NCBI RefSeq assembly: GCF_000936425.1
Contig: NZ_AVFK01000018.1
Coordinates: 1-64,000 of the forward strand
Direction of reading: 5' to 3'
DNA from: Skermanella aerolata KACC 11604
GTDB lineage: Bacteria; Pseudomonadota; Alphaproteobacteria; Azospirillales; Azospirillaceae
Length of the DNA stretch: 64,000 nt
A model generated the notes under the pieces. That model was not told where the DNA came from and made no database searches. It worked only from the letters and a program-made list of their open reading frames with translations. Made by a program: the position numbers and the translations under genes. Shown here piece by piece: positions 25,810 through 35,036 of the stretch (position 1 is the first letter of the stretch; every line of letters starts with the position of its first letter).

Positions 25810-27393
25810 ATGCCGTTCGTGTTCGCGGATTGTTTGCTCGACCCTGACCGACGGGAGCTCTTCCGCGGGAATGGGGTGATCGCGACCGGCCCGCAAGTCT
25901 TCGACCTGCTGGTCTACCTGGTGGAGAACCGCGAACGGGTCGTCAGCCGGGACAACCTGATCGATGCGGTGTGGGATGGGCGGATCATCTCGGAATCGAC
26001 CTTGGCCAGCCATATCAATGCGGTACGCAGGGCAGTCGGCGATAGCGGCGCCGAACAGCGCCTGATCCGGACGATTGCACGCAAAGGCTTTCGGTTCGTC
26101 GGCGAGGTCAGGGAGGCGCCGGCTCCTGATGCCACGACATTTTCGGCATCAGGGATCCTCACAGTGGATGAAGCGGTCGCACCTGCGCTGACCCTTCCCG
26201 ATAAGCCATCCTTTGCCGCCCTGCCATTCCTGAACCTGAGCGGAGACCCCGAGCAGGACTACTTCATCGACGGCGTGGTCGAAGACATCATCTCCGCCCT
26301 GTCACGCATCCGCTGGCTGTTCGTCATCGCACGCAATTCAAGCTTCACGTACAAAGGGCGGGCAGTGGACGTCAAGCAGGTCGGCCGGAACCTGGGCGTG
26401 CGCTATGTGCTGGAAGGCAGCATGCGCAAAGCGGCAAACCGCGTTCGGATCACAGGGCAGCTTATAGATGCGACGACGGGTGCGCATATTTGGGCGGAGC
26501 GCTTCGAAGGCACCCTCGACGACATCTTCGAATTGCAGGATCAGATCTCCGCGAGCATCGTCGGCGTAATCGCGCGGCAGCTCGAGCGGGTCGAGATCGA
26601 ACGCGCGAAGCGGAAACCGACCGGCAGCCTCGACGCTTACGACTACTATCTGCGCGGAAGGGCGACCTTGAACCGGGGGACCAGGGAAGCCATCGCGGAA
26701 GGATTGCCCTTGTTCTACAAGGCGATCGAGCTGGACCGGGATTTCGCGTCGGCATATGCGATGGCAGGATGGTGCCATTTCTGGCGCAAGGTCAATGGCT
26801 GGATGATCGATCGCCCGAGGGAGATCGCGGAAGGTACCCGACTGGCCCGTCTGGCTGTCGAGCTCGGCATGGACGATGCGGTGGCGCTCACCAGAGGTGG
26901 TCATGCACTTGCGCATTTCGCAGGCGACATCGACGGCAGCATCGCATTGGTCGACCGGGCGCTGGCGCTCGATCCCAATTTGGCGGCCGCCTGGTTCCTC
27001 GGTGGCTTCCTGAGAACCGAACGCGGCGATCTGGACGATGCCATCGAGTATTTCACGCGCGCCATGCGTTTCAGTCCGCTGGATCCGGAAATGTTTCGAA
27101 TGCAGGCGGGAATGGCGTTGGCGCATCTGTTCGCCGGACGTTACGACGCCGCTTTGTCATGGGCGGAGAAGGCATACAGAGACTTGCCGAGCTTCCTGAT
27201 GGTCGTCGCAATCATTGCCGCGAGCCATGCGCTTGCGGGCCGGACGGACGAAGCGGAGCGGGCGATGATCCACCTGCGCCAACTCGACCCAACGCTTCGC
27301 GTCTCCAGTCTCGCGCTTTGGCTTCCGATGAACCGACCGGACGATCTCGCAACCTTCGCCGAGGGATTGCGAAGGGCAGGGCTGCCGGAGTGA
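25810..27393 (+). CDS. CadC-like winged-helix regulator with TolB-like and TPR regions
   Basis: The 527-residue protein starts MPFVFADCLLDPDRRELF. Residues about 1-100 are an OmpR/CadC-type winged helix (GPQVFDLLVYLVENRERVVSRDNLIDAVWDGRIISESTLASHINAVRRAVGD). Residues about 130-270 carry the PSFAALPFLNLSGDPEQDYFIDGVVEDI segment found in adenylate cyclase-like regulators, and the rest are TPR repeats (SIALVDRALALDPNLAAAW, DDAIEYFTRAMRFSPLDPE). No membrane helix is visible, so it senses a cytoplasmic cue. ATG 25810 has AAGGAGC 6 bases upstream; the frame is open from 25615. It probably controls the divergent SDR/decarboxylase/patatin/BDH genes. Confidence 0.83.
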   Translation: MPFVFADCLLDPDRRELFRGNGVIATGPQVFDLLVYLVENRERVVSRDNLIDAVWDGRIISESTLASHINAVRRAVGDSGAEQRLIRTIARKGFRFVGEVREAPAPDATTFSASGILTVDEAVAPALTLPDKPSFAALPFLNLSGDPEQDYFIDGVVEDIISALSRIRWLFVIARNSSFTYKGRAVDVKQVGRNLGVRYVLEGSMRKAANRVRITGQLIDATTGAHIWAERFEGTLDDIFELQDQISASIVGVIARQLERVEIERAKRKPTGSLDAYDYYLRGRATLNRGTREAIAEGLPLFYKAIELDRDFASAYAMAGWCHFWRKVNGWMIDRPREIAEGTRLARLAVELGMDDAVALTRGGHALAHFAGDIDGSIALVDRALALDPNLAAAWFLGGFLRTERGDLDDAIEYFTRAMRFSPLDPEMFRMQAGMALAHLFAGRYDAALSWAEKAYRDLPSFLMVVAIIAASHALAGRTDEAERAMIHLRQLDPTLRVSSLALWLPMNRPDDLATFAEGLRRAGLPE

Positions 27394-27440
27394 TGCCGTA
27401 ATTCGACCGGACAACGTCGTTAAGGGCGTAATTTCGGAGG

Positions 27441-27563
27441 TCAGCGAAAAAGCACTTCTCTCAACGTCCTGCCTGTCATCCAGGCCAGGATCAAAATCGG
27501 CGTCGGCAGGATAACTGCCGACGCGACGATGAAGAAGAGGGTTTCACGGATGATCTTGTTCAT
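27441..27563 (-). CDS. Small single-helix membrane peptide (40 residues), tentative
   Basis: The frame encodes MNKIIRETLFFIVASAVILPT followed by PILILAWMTGRTLREVLFR, one long hydrophobic helix with basic ends. It lies 100 bp after the DUF427 gene on the same strand. No clear ribosome site precedes the ATG, so it is supported only by composition and position. Confidence 0.35.
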   Translation of the reverse strand: MNKIIRETLFFIVASAVILPTPILILAWMTGRTLREVLFR

Positions 27564-27663
27564 GCAGCAGACTAGATCTGCATTGATGGAGATTACATGA
27601 ACCGGATTACACTTCGCGTCGAATGGCTTTCGCGACAGTCTCAAAGGCAGCTTGCTCGGAAGT

Positions 27664-28167
27664 TCACCAGAAGCGGCTGCCGGGCACACCCTTGAACGGC
27701 CCGGCCAAGTCGGACGTGATCCAGCCGCCGTAGAAGTCGCCCGGCTGCGGCGTGACGCGTTCGCCGTCCACGAAGCATTCGTCGACGGCTCCGGCATAGA
27801 AGGCGACATGGTCGCGCATTATCTCGAATTTCGGACTGGGGGCGGGATAGCTCCAGGCGGCATCCCGCAACCTCACGCCGCCGACCGCAAGGTTGAAATA
27901 AACGGCGTCGCCCTTCCACTCACAGAATGAACGTCGAGCGGAGGGCTGGAGCAGGCCGGGGAGGATGTCGGAGGGCGGGATGTAGTAGCTGGGCGGATGA
28001 CTGGTCTCGATCGTCCGGACGCTTGCCGAAGTATCGGCGATCGTGACGCCTCGGTGCAGTATCCTGATGTGCCGGGAACACGGCTCCGCGATTGCCGGGC
28101 GCGGATACGACCAGACGCTTTCCTGGCCGGGGCCGGTGGGATCGGGATGGACGATCAGTATAGTCAT
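27664..28167 (-). CDS. DUF427 domain-containing protein
   Basis: The 167-residue protein carries a DUF427 beta-barrel: GVTIADTSASVRTIETSHPPSYYIPPSDI, SFCEWKGDAVYFNL, and AWSYPAPSPKFEIMRDHVAFYAGAVDECFVDGERV. The family is widespread and of unknown biochemical function. ATG 28167 (MTILIVHPD) is preferred; the frame is open to 28236 but that overlaps the BDH gene. It sits 46 bp after the second 3-hydroxybutyrate dehydrogenase gene and probably shares its transcript. Confidence 0.82.
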   Translation of the reverse strand: MTILIVHPDPTGPGQESVWSYPRPAIAEPCSRHIRILHRGVTIADTSASVRTIETSHPPSYYIPPSDILPGLLQPSARRSFCEWKGDAVYFNLAVGGVRLRDAAWSYPAPSPKFEIMRDHVAFYAGAVDECFVDGERVTPQPGDFYGGWITSDLAGPFKGVPGSRFW

Positions 28168-28213
28168 GCGAATTACATGGGAGTCTTGCCTCTTATGTCC
28201 AATGATTTGCGGG

Positions 28214-28996
28214 TCAATGCGCGGTCCAGGCGCCATCGATCGGCAGCGCCGCTCCGGTCATCGTCGCCGCGGAATCGCTGCACAGGAATACCGCCAGGGC
28301 GCCGAGTTGGGCCGGCGTAGTGAATTGCAGCAGGGGCTGCTTCTCCGCCAGCAGATCATGCCGTGCCTGCTCCACGGTGACGCCGTCGCGGTGTGCGCCG
28401 TCGGCGATCTGCTTTTCGACCAGCGGCGTCAGCACCCAGCCCGGGCAGATGGCATTGACGGTGACGCCTGTGTTCGCTGTCTCGAGCGCCGCAACCTTGG
28501 TCAGGCCGACCAGACCGTGCTTGGCGGCGACATAGGCGCTCTTGTCGGCACTGCCGACCAGTCCATGGGCGGAGGCGATGTTGACGATACGGCCCCAGCC
28601 GCGCGATTTCATGCTCGGAAGCGCCGCCTTGGTCGTGTGGAAAGCGGAAGACAGGTTGATTGCGATCACGGCATCCCAGCGGTCATCGGGAAATTCGTCG
28701 ATCGGAGAGGTGAACTGGATGCCGGCGTTGTTGACCAGCACGTCCACCGACCCGAGCACCGCCTCGGCTTCCGTCAGCATCGCGCGGATTTCAGACGGCT
28801 TCGACATGTCGGCGGCGGAGTAGTGCGTCCGGACGCCGAAGCGTGCCTCCAGGTCGGCGGCAATCCTGTCGATCGCAGCGCGGTCTCCGAAGCCGTTCAG
28901 GACGATGCCGCAGCCGGTCTCGGCGAGGGCCGTGGCAATTCCAAGCCCGATTCCGCTGGTGGAACCGGTCACCAGGGCATTCTTGCCTTTCAGCAT
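28214..28996 (-). CDS. 3-hydroxybutyrate dehydrogenase (second copy)
   Basis: The 260-residue SDR protein starts MLKGKNALVTGSTSGIGLG. It shares with the copy at 21884-22672 long identical stretches, including LVNNAGIQFT, SAHGLVGS and YVAAKHGLVGLTKV, plus CPGW-TPLVEKQIAD, so the two are clear paralogues. Catalytic Ser and Tyr-x3-Lys are intact. ATG 28996 has AAGGA 6-8 bases upstream. It lies in an operon with a DUF427 gene. Confidence 0.86.
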   Translation of the reverse strand: MLKGKNALVTGSTSGIGLGIATALAETGCGIVLNGFGDRAAIDRIAADLEARFGVRTHYSAADMSKPSEIRAMLTEAEAVLGSVDVLVNNAGIQFTSPIDEFPDDRWDAVIAINLSSAFHTTKAALPSMKSRGWGRIVNIASAHGLVGSADKSAYVAAKHGLVGLTKVAALETANTGVTVNAICPGWVLTPLVEKQIADGAHRDGVTVEQARHDLLAEKQPLLQFTTPAQLGALAVFLCSDSAATMTGAALPIDGAWTAH

Positions 28997-29327
28997 GGCG
29001 GATCCTTTCATCAGGTGAACTCCGACGGCTCTCATACCGGCACCGGGAGGACCGTTTCGAGACGTCGGGGAAAGGATAGCGGGACCGCGCCGGCAGGTCT
29101 GTTGAACCCAGGTACACCGGCCGCTCGTTAAAGGATCAGTCGACTATACCGACGTTTGATGTTGAACGCGGATTGTATCGCTCGGCCGCAAATTTCGACC
29201 CTGAGCTATCGCCCTATACGGCGGTATGGATGCGCTGGCGGTACCCAGGCGTCTAGGCTGTGCCGGACCATGCGCACCGGCTCCCAGCAGCCGGCGGGAT
29301 ATAGCTTGAAGCACAACCGGCAGCGTC
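28997..29327. other. 331-bp region between the second BDH gene and a truncated response regulator
   Basis: No intact gene is visible. The receiver N-terminus expected for the downstream response regulator is absent in all three plus-strand frames by eye, and an in-frame TGA lies 21 bases before its ATG. Confidence 0.45.
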
Positions 29328-29837
29328 ATGATCTGCGCCGCCCTGATCGAAGCCGGCATTCCCGACCGGCCATGCTGCCTCGTTCTCGATGTCCGCATGC
29401 CGGGGGAAAGCGGTCTCGATCTGCAGAAGCGGCTGTGGGCTCAGGGGGCTCCTCTTCCGATCGTCTTCATCACGGGACACGCCGACGTTCCCATGTCGGT
29501 GGGGGCGATGAAGTGCGGGGCGGTCAATTTTCTGCGGAAGCCGTTCCGGGACCAGGATCTCCTCGATGCCGTAGCAGAAGCGATCCGCGGCGATGTCGAA
29601 CGGCGCGAGAAGGACAGGGATCTCGATGATCTTCGGCGGTTGACGAGCGGATTGACGCCACGGGAGCGCGATGTTCTCAAGCGCGTCAATCGAGGTCTCC
29701 TGAACAAGCAGATCGCCTACGAACTCGGGACTGCCGAGATCACCGTGAAAATCCATCGCGGCAGCGCCTTCCGCAAATTGAAGGCCGCCACGCCGTTTGA
29801 CTTGATACACAAACTCCGGCTTCTCGATCTGCAATGA
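29328..29837 (+). pseudogene. FixJ-family response regulator lacking the receiver N-terminus
   Basis: The 169-codon frame has the middle and end of a receiver domain (RPCCLVLDVRMPGESGLDLQ with the phosphorylated Asp, then FITGHADVPMSVGAMKCGAVNFLRKPF with Thr and Lys) and a LuxR-type helix-turn-helix (LTPRERDVLKRVNRGLLNKQIAYELGTAEITVKIHR). FixJ proteins are about 200 residues. Here the first 40-45 residues, including strand 1 and the acidic Asp pair that binds Mg, are missing, and a stop lies just upstream in frame. No kinase gene is adjacent. It is probably a decayed copy, although a constitutive truncated regulator cannot be excluded. Confidence 0.65.
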
Positions 29838-29868
29838 TCACGTGCTGGCCGACGGGGCGGACCGATCG

Positions 29869-30381
29869 TCATGGCGCGAAGCGCGTGAAGACGAAATCGT
29901 TGTTCTTCACCAGGGCTTCATGGCATGCGAAGCAGGTCCGATGCTGCGCCTCGTCCACCGGCCTGCCGCCGACGAAGCGGCCGAACCCCCATCCGCCGGT
30001 TGCCGCGTATCTCTTCGAATCCTTGACCATGATCTGGACGGTGGTCGGCGCACCGGGAACGGAAGCGGGTTCGAATACCGGCGAGGGGACGTGTTTCCAG
30101 GCCAGTTTTGCGAGCACGGTCCCGTCCGGAAACGGCAGATCTCCCTTGCCATATGCCTCGATCGCGACTGCATTGCCGAGAACAGCCCGGAGTTCGTCCA
30201 GGGGCGCAGCCTCCTGGGCAGGTGCGATAAGCTGCCACCGTCGATATCCTTCGGGGATGGCTACACCGAAGAGGGGCGAGGTGACGGCGGCAGCCTCCAT
30301 CTCTGCCGATCCCGACTGTCCGGTGGCTGCCAACGGCGCCAGTATCATTCCGGCGCACAGCAGGATATTGATCGGTCTCAT
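29869..30381 (-). CDS. Cytochrome P460 family protein
   Basis: The 170-residue protein has an N-terminal signal peptide (INILLCAGMILAPLAATGQS), a P460-type barrel (IPEGYRRWQLIAPAQ, then GNAVAIEAYGKGDLPFPDGTVLAKL) and the C-terminal heme c site CFACHEA (Cys-x2-Cys-His) followed by KNNDFVFTRFAP. Family members are periplasmic mono-heme proteins acting on hydroxylamine or nitric oxide, although many have unknown roles. GGAGG lies 5 bases before the ATG. It follows the alpha/beta hydrolase gene on the same strand by 23 bp. Confidence 0.85.
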   Translation of the reverse strand: MRPINILLCAGMILAPLAATGQSGSAEMEAAAVTSPLFGVAIPEGYRRWQLIAPAQEAAPLDELRAVLGNAVAIEAYGKGDLPFPDGTVLAKLAWKHVPSPVFEPASVPGAPTTVQIMVKDSKRYAATGGWGFGRFVGGRPVDEAQHRTCFACHEALVKNNDFVFTRFAP

Positions 30382-30404
30382 CTGAGCCTCCGTTGCAACA
30401 GTCC

Positions 30405-31451
30405 TCAGAACTTGTCGACGTCGAGAACCGCCTGGGCGAATGCCTCCGGCGCTTCCTGAGGCAGGTTGTGCCCGATACCGCCCGTGATCAACCGATGCTG
30501 GTACTTGCCGGAGAACTTCCCGGCATAGGCTGCCGGCTCGGGATGAGGAGCGCCGTTGGCGTCGCCTTCCAGGGTGATGGTAGGCACGGTAATGGCGGGA
30601 GCTTGGGCGAGCCGCTGCTCGTAGCCGTCGAATTGCGGCTCGCTCTCGGCCAGGCCAAGCCGCCAGCGGTAGTTATGGATCACGACGTCCACGTGATCCG
30701 GGTTGTCGAAGGATGCGGCGCTGCGCTGGAACGTCGCTTCGTCGAAGCGCCACCGTGGCGATGCAAGCTGCCAGATGAGCCTGGCGAAATCCTGCGTATA
30801 CTTTCCATAGCCTGCCCGGCCGCGCTCAGTTGCGAAATAGTATTGATACCACCATTGCAACTCGGCCTTCGGCGGCAGAGGCATGCTGCCGACCTGCTGG
30901 CTGCCGATCAGATAGCCGCTTACGGAAACCAGGGACTTGCAACGCTCCGGCCACAGCGCAGCAAGGATGTTGGCCGTCCGAGCACCCCAATCGCACCCGG
31001 CGACGGTCGCCGTTTCGATCTTCAAGGCATCCATCAGGGCGATGATATCGGCCGCGATCACCGACTGCTGGCCGTTCCTCGGAGTGGCGTCCGACAGGAA
31101 GCGGGTTGTGCCATAGCCGCGCAGATACGGCACGATCACCCGGTACCCCGCCGATGCCAGCACCGGAGCGACGTCGACATAGGTGTGGATATCGTAGGGC
31201 CAGCCATGCAGAAGGAGGACGGCAGGGCCACCGGCGGGACCGTCCTCCGCGTAGCCGACGTTCAGGACACCTGCTTCGATCTGCTTCAGGGAGTGGAAGG
31301 AGGTATGGGCGCCCGGCTTGACGATGGTGTCCGGCTTCGTTCCGCCGGATCGCGCATGCGCGGAACCGACCGTGGCGAATTGGCCGGCGGCCAGCGTCAA
31401 GGCGGCAGCGCCGAGCAACTCCCGGCGGCCGTGGTTGATTTCGTCTGGCAT
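30405..31451 (-). CDS. Tat-exported alpha/beta hydrolase (epoxide hydrolase-like)
   Basis: The 348-residue protein starts with a twin-arginine signal (GRRELLGAAALTLAAGQFA, cleavage near SAHA). The hydrolase core has LLLHGWPYDIHTYVDVAP (HGxP oxyanion), VAGCDWGARTANILAAL (Gly-x-Asp-x-Gly, Asp nucleophile as in epoxide hydrolases and haloalkane dehalogenases) and GIGHNLPQEAPEAFAQAV with the catalytic His. The Asp nucleophile argues against a simple esterase. GGGAGAG lies 6 bases before the ATG. Periplasmic location follows from the Tat motif. Confidence 0.83.
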   Translation of the reverse strand: MPDEINHGRRELLGAAALTLAAGQFATVGSAHARSGGTKPDTIVKPGAHTSFHSLKQIEAGVLNVGYAEDGPAGGPAVLLLHGWPYDIHTYVDVAPVLASAGYRVIVPYLRGYGTTRFLSDATPRNGQQSVIAADIIALMDALKIETATVAGCDWGARTANILAALWPERCKSLVSVSGYLIGSQQVGSMPLPPKAELQWWYQYYFATERGRAGYGKYTQDFARLIWQLASPRWRFDEATFQRSAASFDNPDHVDVVIHNYRWRLGLAESEPQFDGYEQRLAQAPAITVPTITLEGDANGAPHPEPAAYAGKFSGKYQHRLITGGIGHNLPQEAPEAFAQAVLDVDKF

Positions 31452-31517
31452 CGATCTCTCCCGTTGCGGTTGGAAATTCGTTGAGAGCGGGCAGGGCGGT
31501 ACAGATCAAGTTCCCGC

Positions 31518-31934
31518 TCAAACCACCGTGATCGTGACGTCGACATTGCCGCGTACGGCCTTGGAATAGGGGCAGGTTTCATGGGCTGCTTGTGACAGCG
31601 CTTCTGCGACGCCGCGCTCCAGGCCCGGCAGGCTGATGTCGAGGCGAGCACGCAGGAAGTAGGCGTCACCGGCCAGATTGAGGTCCACCTCGGCGTCTAT
31701 TGCCATATCGGCGGGAAGGACGACCTTCATCCGGCGGGCGGCGATGCCCATCGCGCCTTCGAAGCAGGCCGACCAGCCGGCGGCGAACAGTTGCTCCGGA
31801 TTGGTGCCGGCGCCAGGGACGCCCGGGGTTGAAAGCTTCACGTCGAGGCATCCGTCGCTGCTGCGCGACGCGCCGTCCCGCCCACCCGTGGTATGGACCT
31901 TTGCGGTATAGAGCAGCCTTTCAGCTTGGGTCAT
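31518..31934 (-). CDS. ohr: Organic hydroperoxide resistance protein (Ohr/OsmC)
   Basis: The 138-residue protein has the two redox cysteines of Ohr in WSACFEGAM and AHETCPYSKAV, and the substrate-site Arg in GGRDGASRSSDG. It reduces organic hydroperoxides with a lipoylated-protein donor. AAGGAG lies 12 bases before the ATG. No ohrR-type MarR gene adjoins; instead it is divergent from a large winged-helix/ATPase/TPR regulator. Confidence 0.93.
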   Translation of the reverse strand: MTQAERLLYTAKVHTTGGRDGASRSSDGCLDVKLSTPGVPGAGTNPEQLFAAGWSACFEGAMGIAARRMKVVLPADMAIDAEVDLNLAGDAYFLRARLDISLPGLERGVAEALSQAAHETCPYSKAVRGNVDVTITVV

Positions 31935-32077
31935 GGTTCGTGTTTCTCCTTGATGGAAAAGCGAATTGCCCCAAGACTTTGACAGAAACCGCCTGAAGCG
32001 CCCGTTATGTGTTGTTATGCGCCGTTAGCTCCTGCCAGATGGTGCCCAGGCGGGTTGCCGCGAAGGAAAGGGGCGTC

Positions 32078-34936
32078 ATGGAGCCGATGACGACACGGTT
32101 CCAAAGCCGGATCGCGTTCGGTCCCTTCACCCTGGCTCCGGGCGAGCGGCTCCTGATGCGGGGAACCGCGCCGGTGGAACTGGGGGCGCGTGCCATCGAC
32201 ATCCTGATCGCATTGGCGTCCCATCCCAACGAAATCATCAGCAAGAAAGACCTGATGGCTCAGGTCTGGCCCGATGTCACGGTCGAGGAAGGCAGTCTGC
32301 GGTTTCAGATCGCCGGTCTGCGCAAGGCGCTTGGCGATGGGCGGGGCGGCGCACGATACATCGCCACCTTGAACGGTCGAGGGTATTGCTTCGTGGCCCC
32401 GGTCTCACGGCCGGAGGAGCACTACGACGGACCTGCGGCGGATGTTTCCAGCTTTGCGCATGCCCAGATGCCGAACCGCCCCATCCGGATGATCGGCCGC
32501 GCCGACGATGTCGCAGCAGTGTCGGGGCAGCTGATGGCTCATCGGTTCGTGACCATCGTGGGCACCGGCGGTGTCGGCAAGACCACGGTCGCCATCGAAG
32601 CGGGGTATGAACTGGCCGGGTCCTTCGCCGGCGCAGTGCACTTCATCGACCTCGGAGTGCTGAGCGATCCCGGTCTGGTACCCACCGCCATCGCCTCGAT
32701 GCTCGGCCTCTCTGTCCAGTCCGACGATCCTACCCCCGGCTTGATCGCCTTTCTCCGCGACAAGCGGATCCTCCTGATCCTGGATACATGCGAGCATCTG
32801 ATCGATGCGGCGGCTGCACTGGCATCGCAGGTCTTCGATGCGGCGCAGGGCGTCCATATTCTCGCGACCAGCAGAGAGGCTCTTCAGGTCGAGGGCGAGC
32901 GAATCTACAGATTGCCACCGCTGGCCTTTCCGCCGGAAGGCTCCGAAGTCACGGCGGCGGTCGCTCGGATGTTCCCCGCGACCCGGCTTTTCATCGAGCG
33001 CGCTACGGCAAGCGGTGCCGCACCGGATGCCGACGATGGCAGCGCTGCGATCGTCGCCGCCATCTGCCGCAGGCTCGACGGGGTTGCCTTGGCAATCGAG
33101 CTGGTGGCGAGGCGGGTCGAGGCTTATGGCCTGGAACAAACAGCGGCACTGCTCGATCAGAGCCTTGCCCTGCTATGGGCAGGATCACGCAATGCCCCTC
33201 CACGCCATAAGACCCTGCGCGCGGCGCTGGAGTGGAGCTACGGGCTGCTGTCGGCTAGCGAGCGCATGGTGCTTCGCAGGCTCTCCGTCTTCGTCGGCGA
33301 TTTCACCATCGAGGCAGCATTGGCGGTGGTGACGGACGCCACCGTCGACCAAGCGTCCGTCTTCAGCGCGATCGACAGCCTGGTCGCCAAGTCGATGGTC
33401 GCGGTCCGTCCTGCGGGTGCGATGATGCGCTATCGGCTGCTTGACACGACCCGCGCCTTTGCGCTCCAGATCGGCGTCGACGAGGGTAATCGTGCCGATC
33501 TCGCCGCACGTCATGCGCTCTACTTCAGGCAATGGCTCGAAAGGAGCGGCGCCGGGTGGCGCGTTGTTCCAAGCGGCAGCGAACGGATGTCCCATTTCGC
33601 TGCTCTCAACAATGTTCGCGCTGCTCTCGATTGGTCTTTCGGCCCCGGCGGCGACGCGCAAACCGGCGTCGGGATCGCCGCCGCCGCTGCTCCCGCTTTC
33701 CTGGTGCTGTCTCTGCTTCCCGAATGTCATCGCTGGTCGGATCGCGCGATCCGCTCGCTGGAGAGTTCCGACCGCGCTGGACACGAGGAAATGAAGCTTC
33801 AGGCCGCGCTGGGCGTGTCCCTGATGTTCATGCGCGGGGGAAAGGATGCAGCGGGGGCGGCACTGAACAGAAGCCATGCGCTGGCCGAAGCGGCCGGCGA
33901 TACGTTCGAAGAGCTTCAGGTGCTGGCGCCGCTACAGATGTTCCACCTGCGCGTCGGAGATTTCAACACGGCTCTGAGCTATGCAAGGCGCTGCGCCGCC
34001 GCCGCGGTCGTGCTGGAAGAGCCGGTCGCGAGCACGCTGGCAAGGTCGTTGCTTGGCATCTCGCTGCATTTCGAGGGCGACCACGGCAACGCCCGCGCGG
34101 AGTTGGAGGCAGCTCTACGCCATGCCTGGCGCTCTCGGCGGACGACGACGATATACATCGGCTTCGAATGCGAAATTCTTGCCGGTGCGATCCTGGCGCG
34201 GACGCTGTGGCTGCAGGGTCTTCCGGAGCAGGCGGTGGCGCAGGCGCGGCGGACGATCAGGGATGCGGCAGACATGGGCCATTCCCTGACCCTGTCCATT
34301 GCGTTGATCTGGGCAATCTCGGTATTCATCTGGACCGGCGAAATCAAGGCTGCCGAGGAGCATGTCGACCTACTGATCGCGCGCGCCGAATCGCATTCAC
34401 TGGGACCTTATCTTGCGGTCGGACATGGCTTCAAAGCGGAACTGGCGATCCGCGGAGGGGACGCGGTTCGCGGCATCGAGGATCTTGGCGACTGCCTGCG
34501 CGTATTCCACGCGGCGCCTTATGAAATGCTGACCACGCACTTCACCATTTCGCTTATCGAAGGATTGATGAAGGCGTGGCGCTTCGCCGACTGCCTCGAG
34601 TTGCTCGACGACGCGATCCGGGATGCCGAAACGAAGGGCAATTCGTGTTACTTGCCGGAACTGCTGCGCGTTAAGGGCAATTTCCTGCTTGCGGTGCCGT
34701 TCTCCGATCCCGACGAGGCAGAGATCCACTTCAGCCGATCGCTCGAGCTGAGCCGCAGTCAGGGCGCGCGGGCATGGGAACTACGCGCGGCGATCGACCT
34801 TGCCGCCCTGCTGGACGGTCGCGGGCGCCGTGAGAGCGCCCGCGCACTTTTGGAGCCGATGTGCACGTGGTTTGCCGAAGGGGCGTACTCAGCCGACCAA
34901 AGGGCCGCGGAACGACTTTTGGGGAACTTGAGATAG
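32078..34936 (+). CDS. Winged-helix regulator with NB-ARC-like ATPase and TPR repeats
   Basis: The 952-residue protein from ATG 32078 (AAGGGG 5 bases upstream) has an OmpR-type winged helix in residues about 10-110 (VELGARAIDILIALASHPNEIISKKDLMAQVWPDVTVEEGSLRF). A STAND/NB-ARC-type ATPase follows, with Walker A VGTGGVGKTTVAIEAG near residue 168, Walker B-like RILLILDTCEHLIDA and LATSREALQVEGE. The remainder (about 420-950) is helical TPR-like repeats. Such proteins act as ATP-switched transcription factors, like MalT or AfsR. It is divergent from ohr, so ohr control is one candidate role; the ligand is unknown. Confidence 0.85.
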   Translation: MEPMTTRFQSRIAFGPFTLAPGERLLMRGTAPVELGARAIDILIALASHPNEIISKKDLMAQVWPDVTVEEGSLRFQIAGLRKALGDGRGGARYIATLNGRGYCFVAPVSRPEEHYDGPAADVSSFAHAQMPNRPIRMIGRADDVAAVSGQLMAHRFVTIVGTGGVGKTTVAIEAGYELAGSFAGAVHFIDLGVLSDPGLVPTAIASMLGLSVQSDDPTPGLIAFLRDKRILLILDTCEHLIDAAAALASQVFDAAQGVHILATSREALQVEGERIYRLPPLAFPPEGSEVTAAVARMFPATRLFIERATASGAAPDADDGSAAIVAAICRRLDGVALAIELVARRVEAYGLEQTAALLDQSLALLWAGSRNAPPRHKTLRAALEWSYGLLSASERMVLRRLSVFVGDFTIEAALAVVTDATVDQASVFSAIDSLVAKSMVAVRPAGAMMRYRLLDTTRAFALQIGVDEGNRADLAARHALYFRQWLERSGAGWRVVPSGSERMSHFAALNNVRAALDWSFGPGGDAQTGVGIAAAAAPAFLVLSLLPECHRWSDRAIRSLESSDRAGHEEMKLQAALGVSLMFMRGGKDAAGAALNRSHALAEAAGDTFEELQVLAPLQMFHLRVGDFNTALSYARRCAAAAVVLEEPVASTLARSLLGISLHFEGDHGNARAELEAALRHAWRSRRTTTIYIGFECEILAGAILARTLWLQGLPEQAVAQARRTIRDAADMGHSLTLSIALIWAISVFIWTGEIKAAEEHVDLLIARAESHSLGPYLAVGHGFKAELAIRGGDAVRGIEDLGDCLRVFHAAPYEMLTTHFTISLIEGLMKAWRFADCLELLDDAIRDAETKGNSCYLPELLRVKGNFLLAVPFSDPDEAEIHFSRSLELSRSQGARAWELRAAIDLAALLDGRGRRESARALLEPMCTWFAEGAYSADQRAAERLLGNLR

Positions 34937-35036
34937 CGTCGCGGCCGTACGTTCAGCCGATCCGGCCGCAGCGATGCCCTTGTCGAGCCGTTCCCGAGGT
35001 GCGGACGCCCGGGCGAGATGGTATAGCTACGTCACC

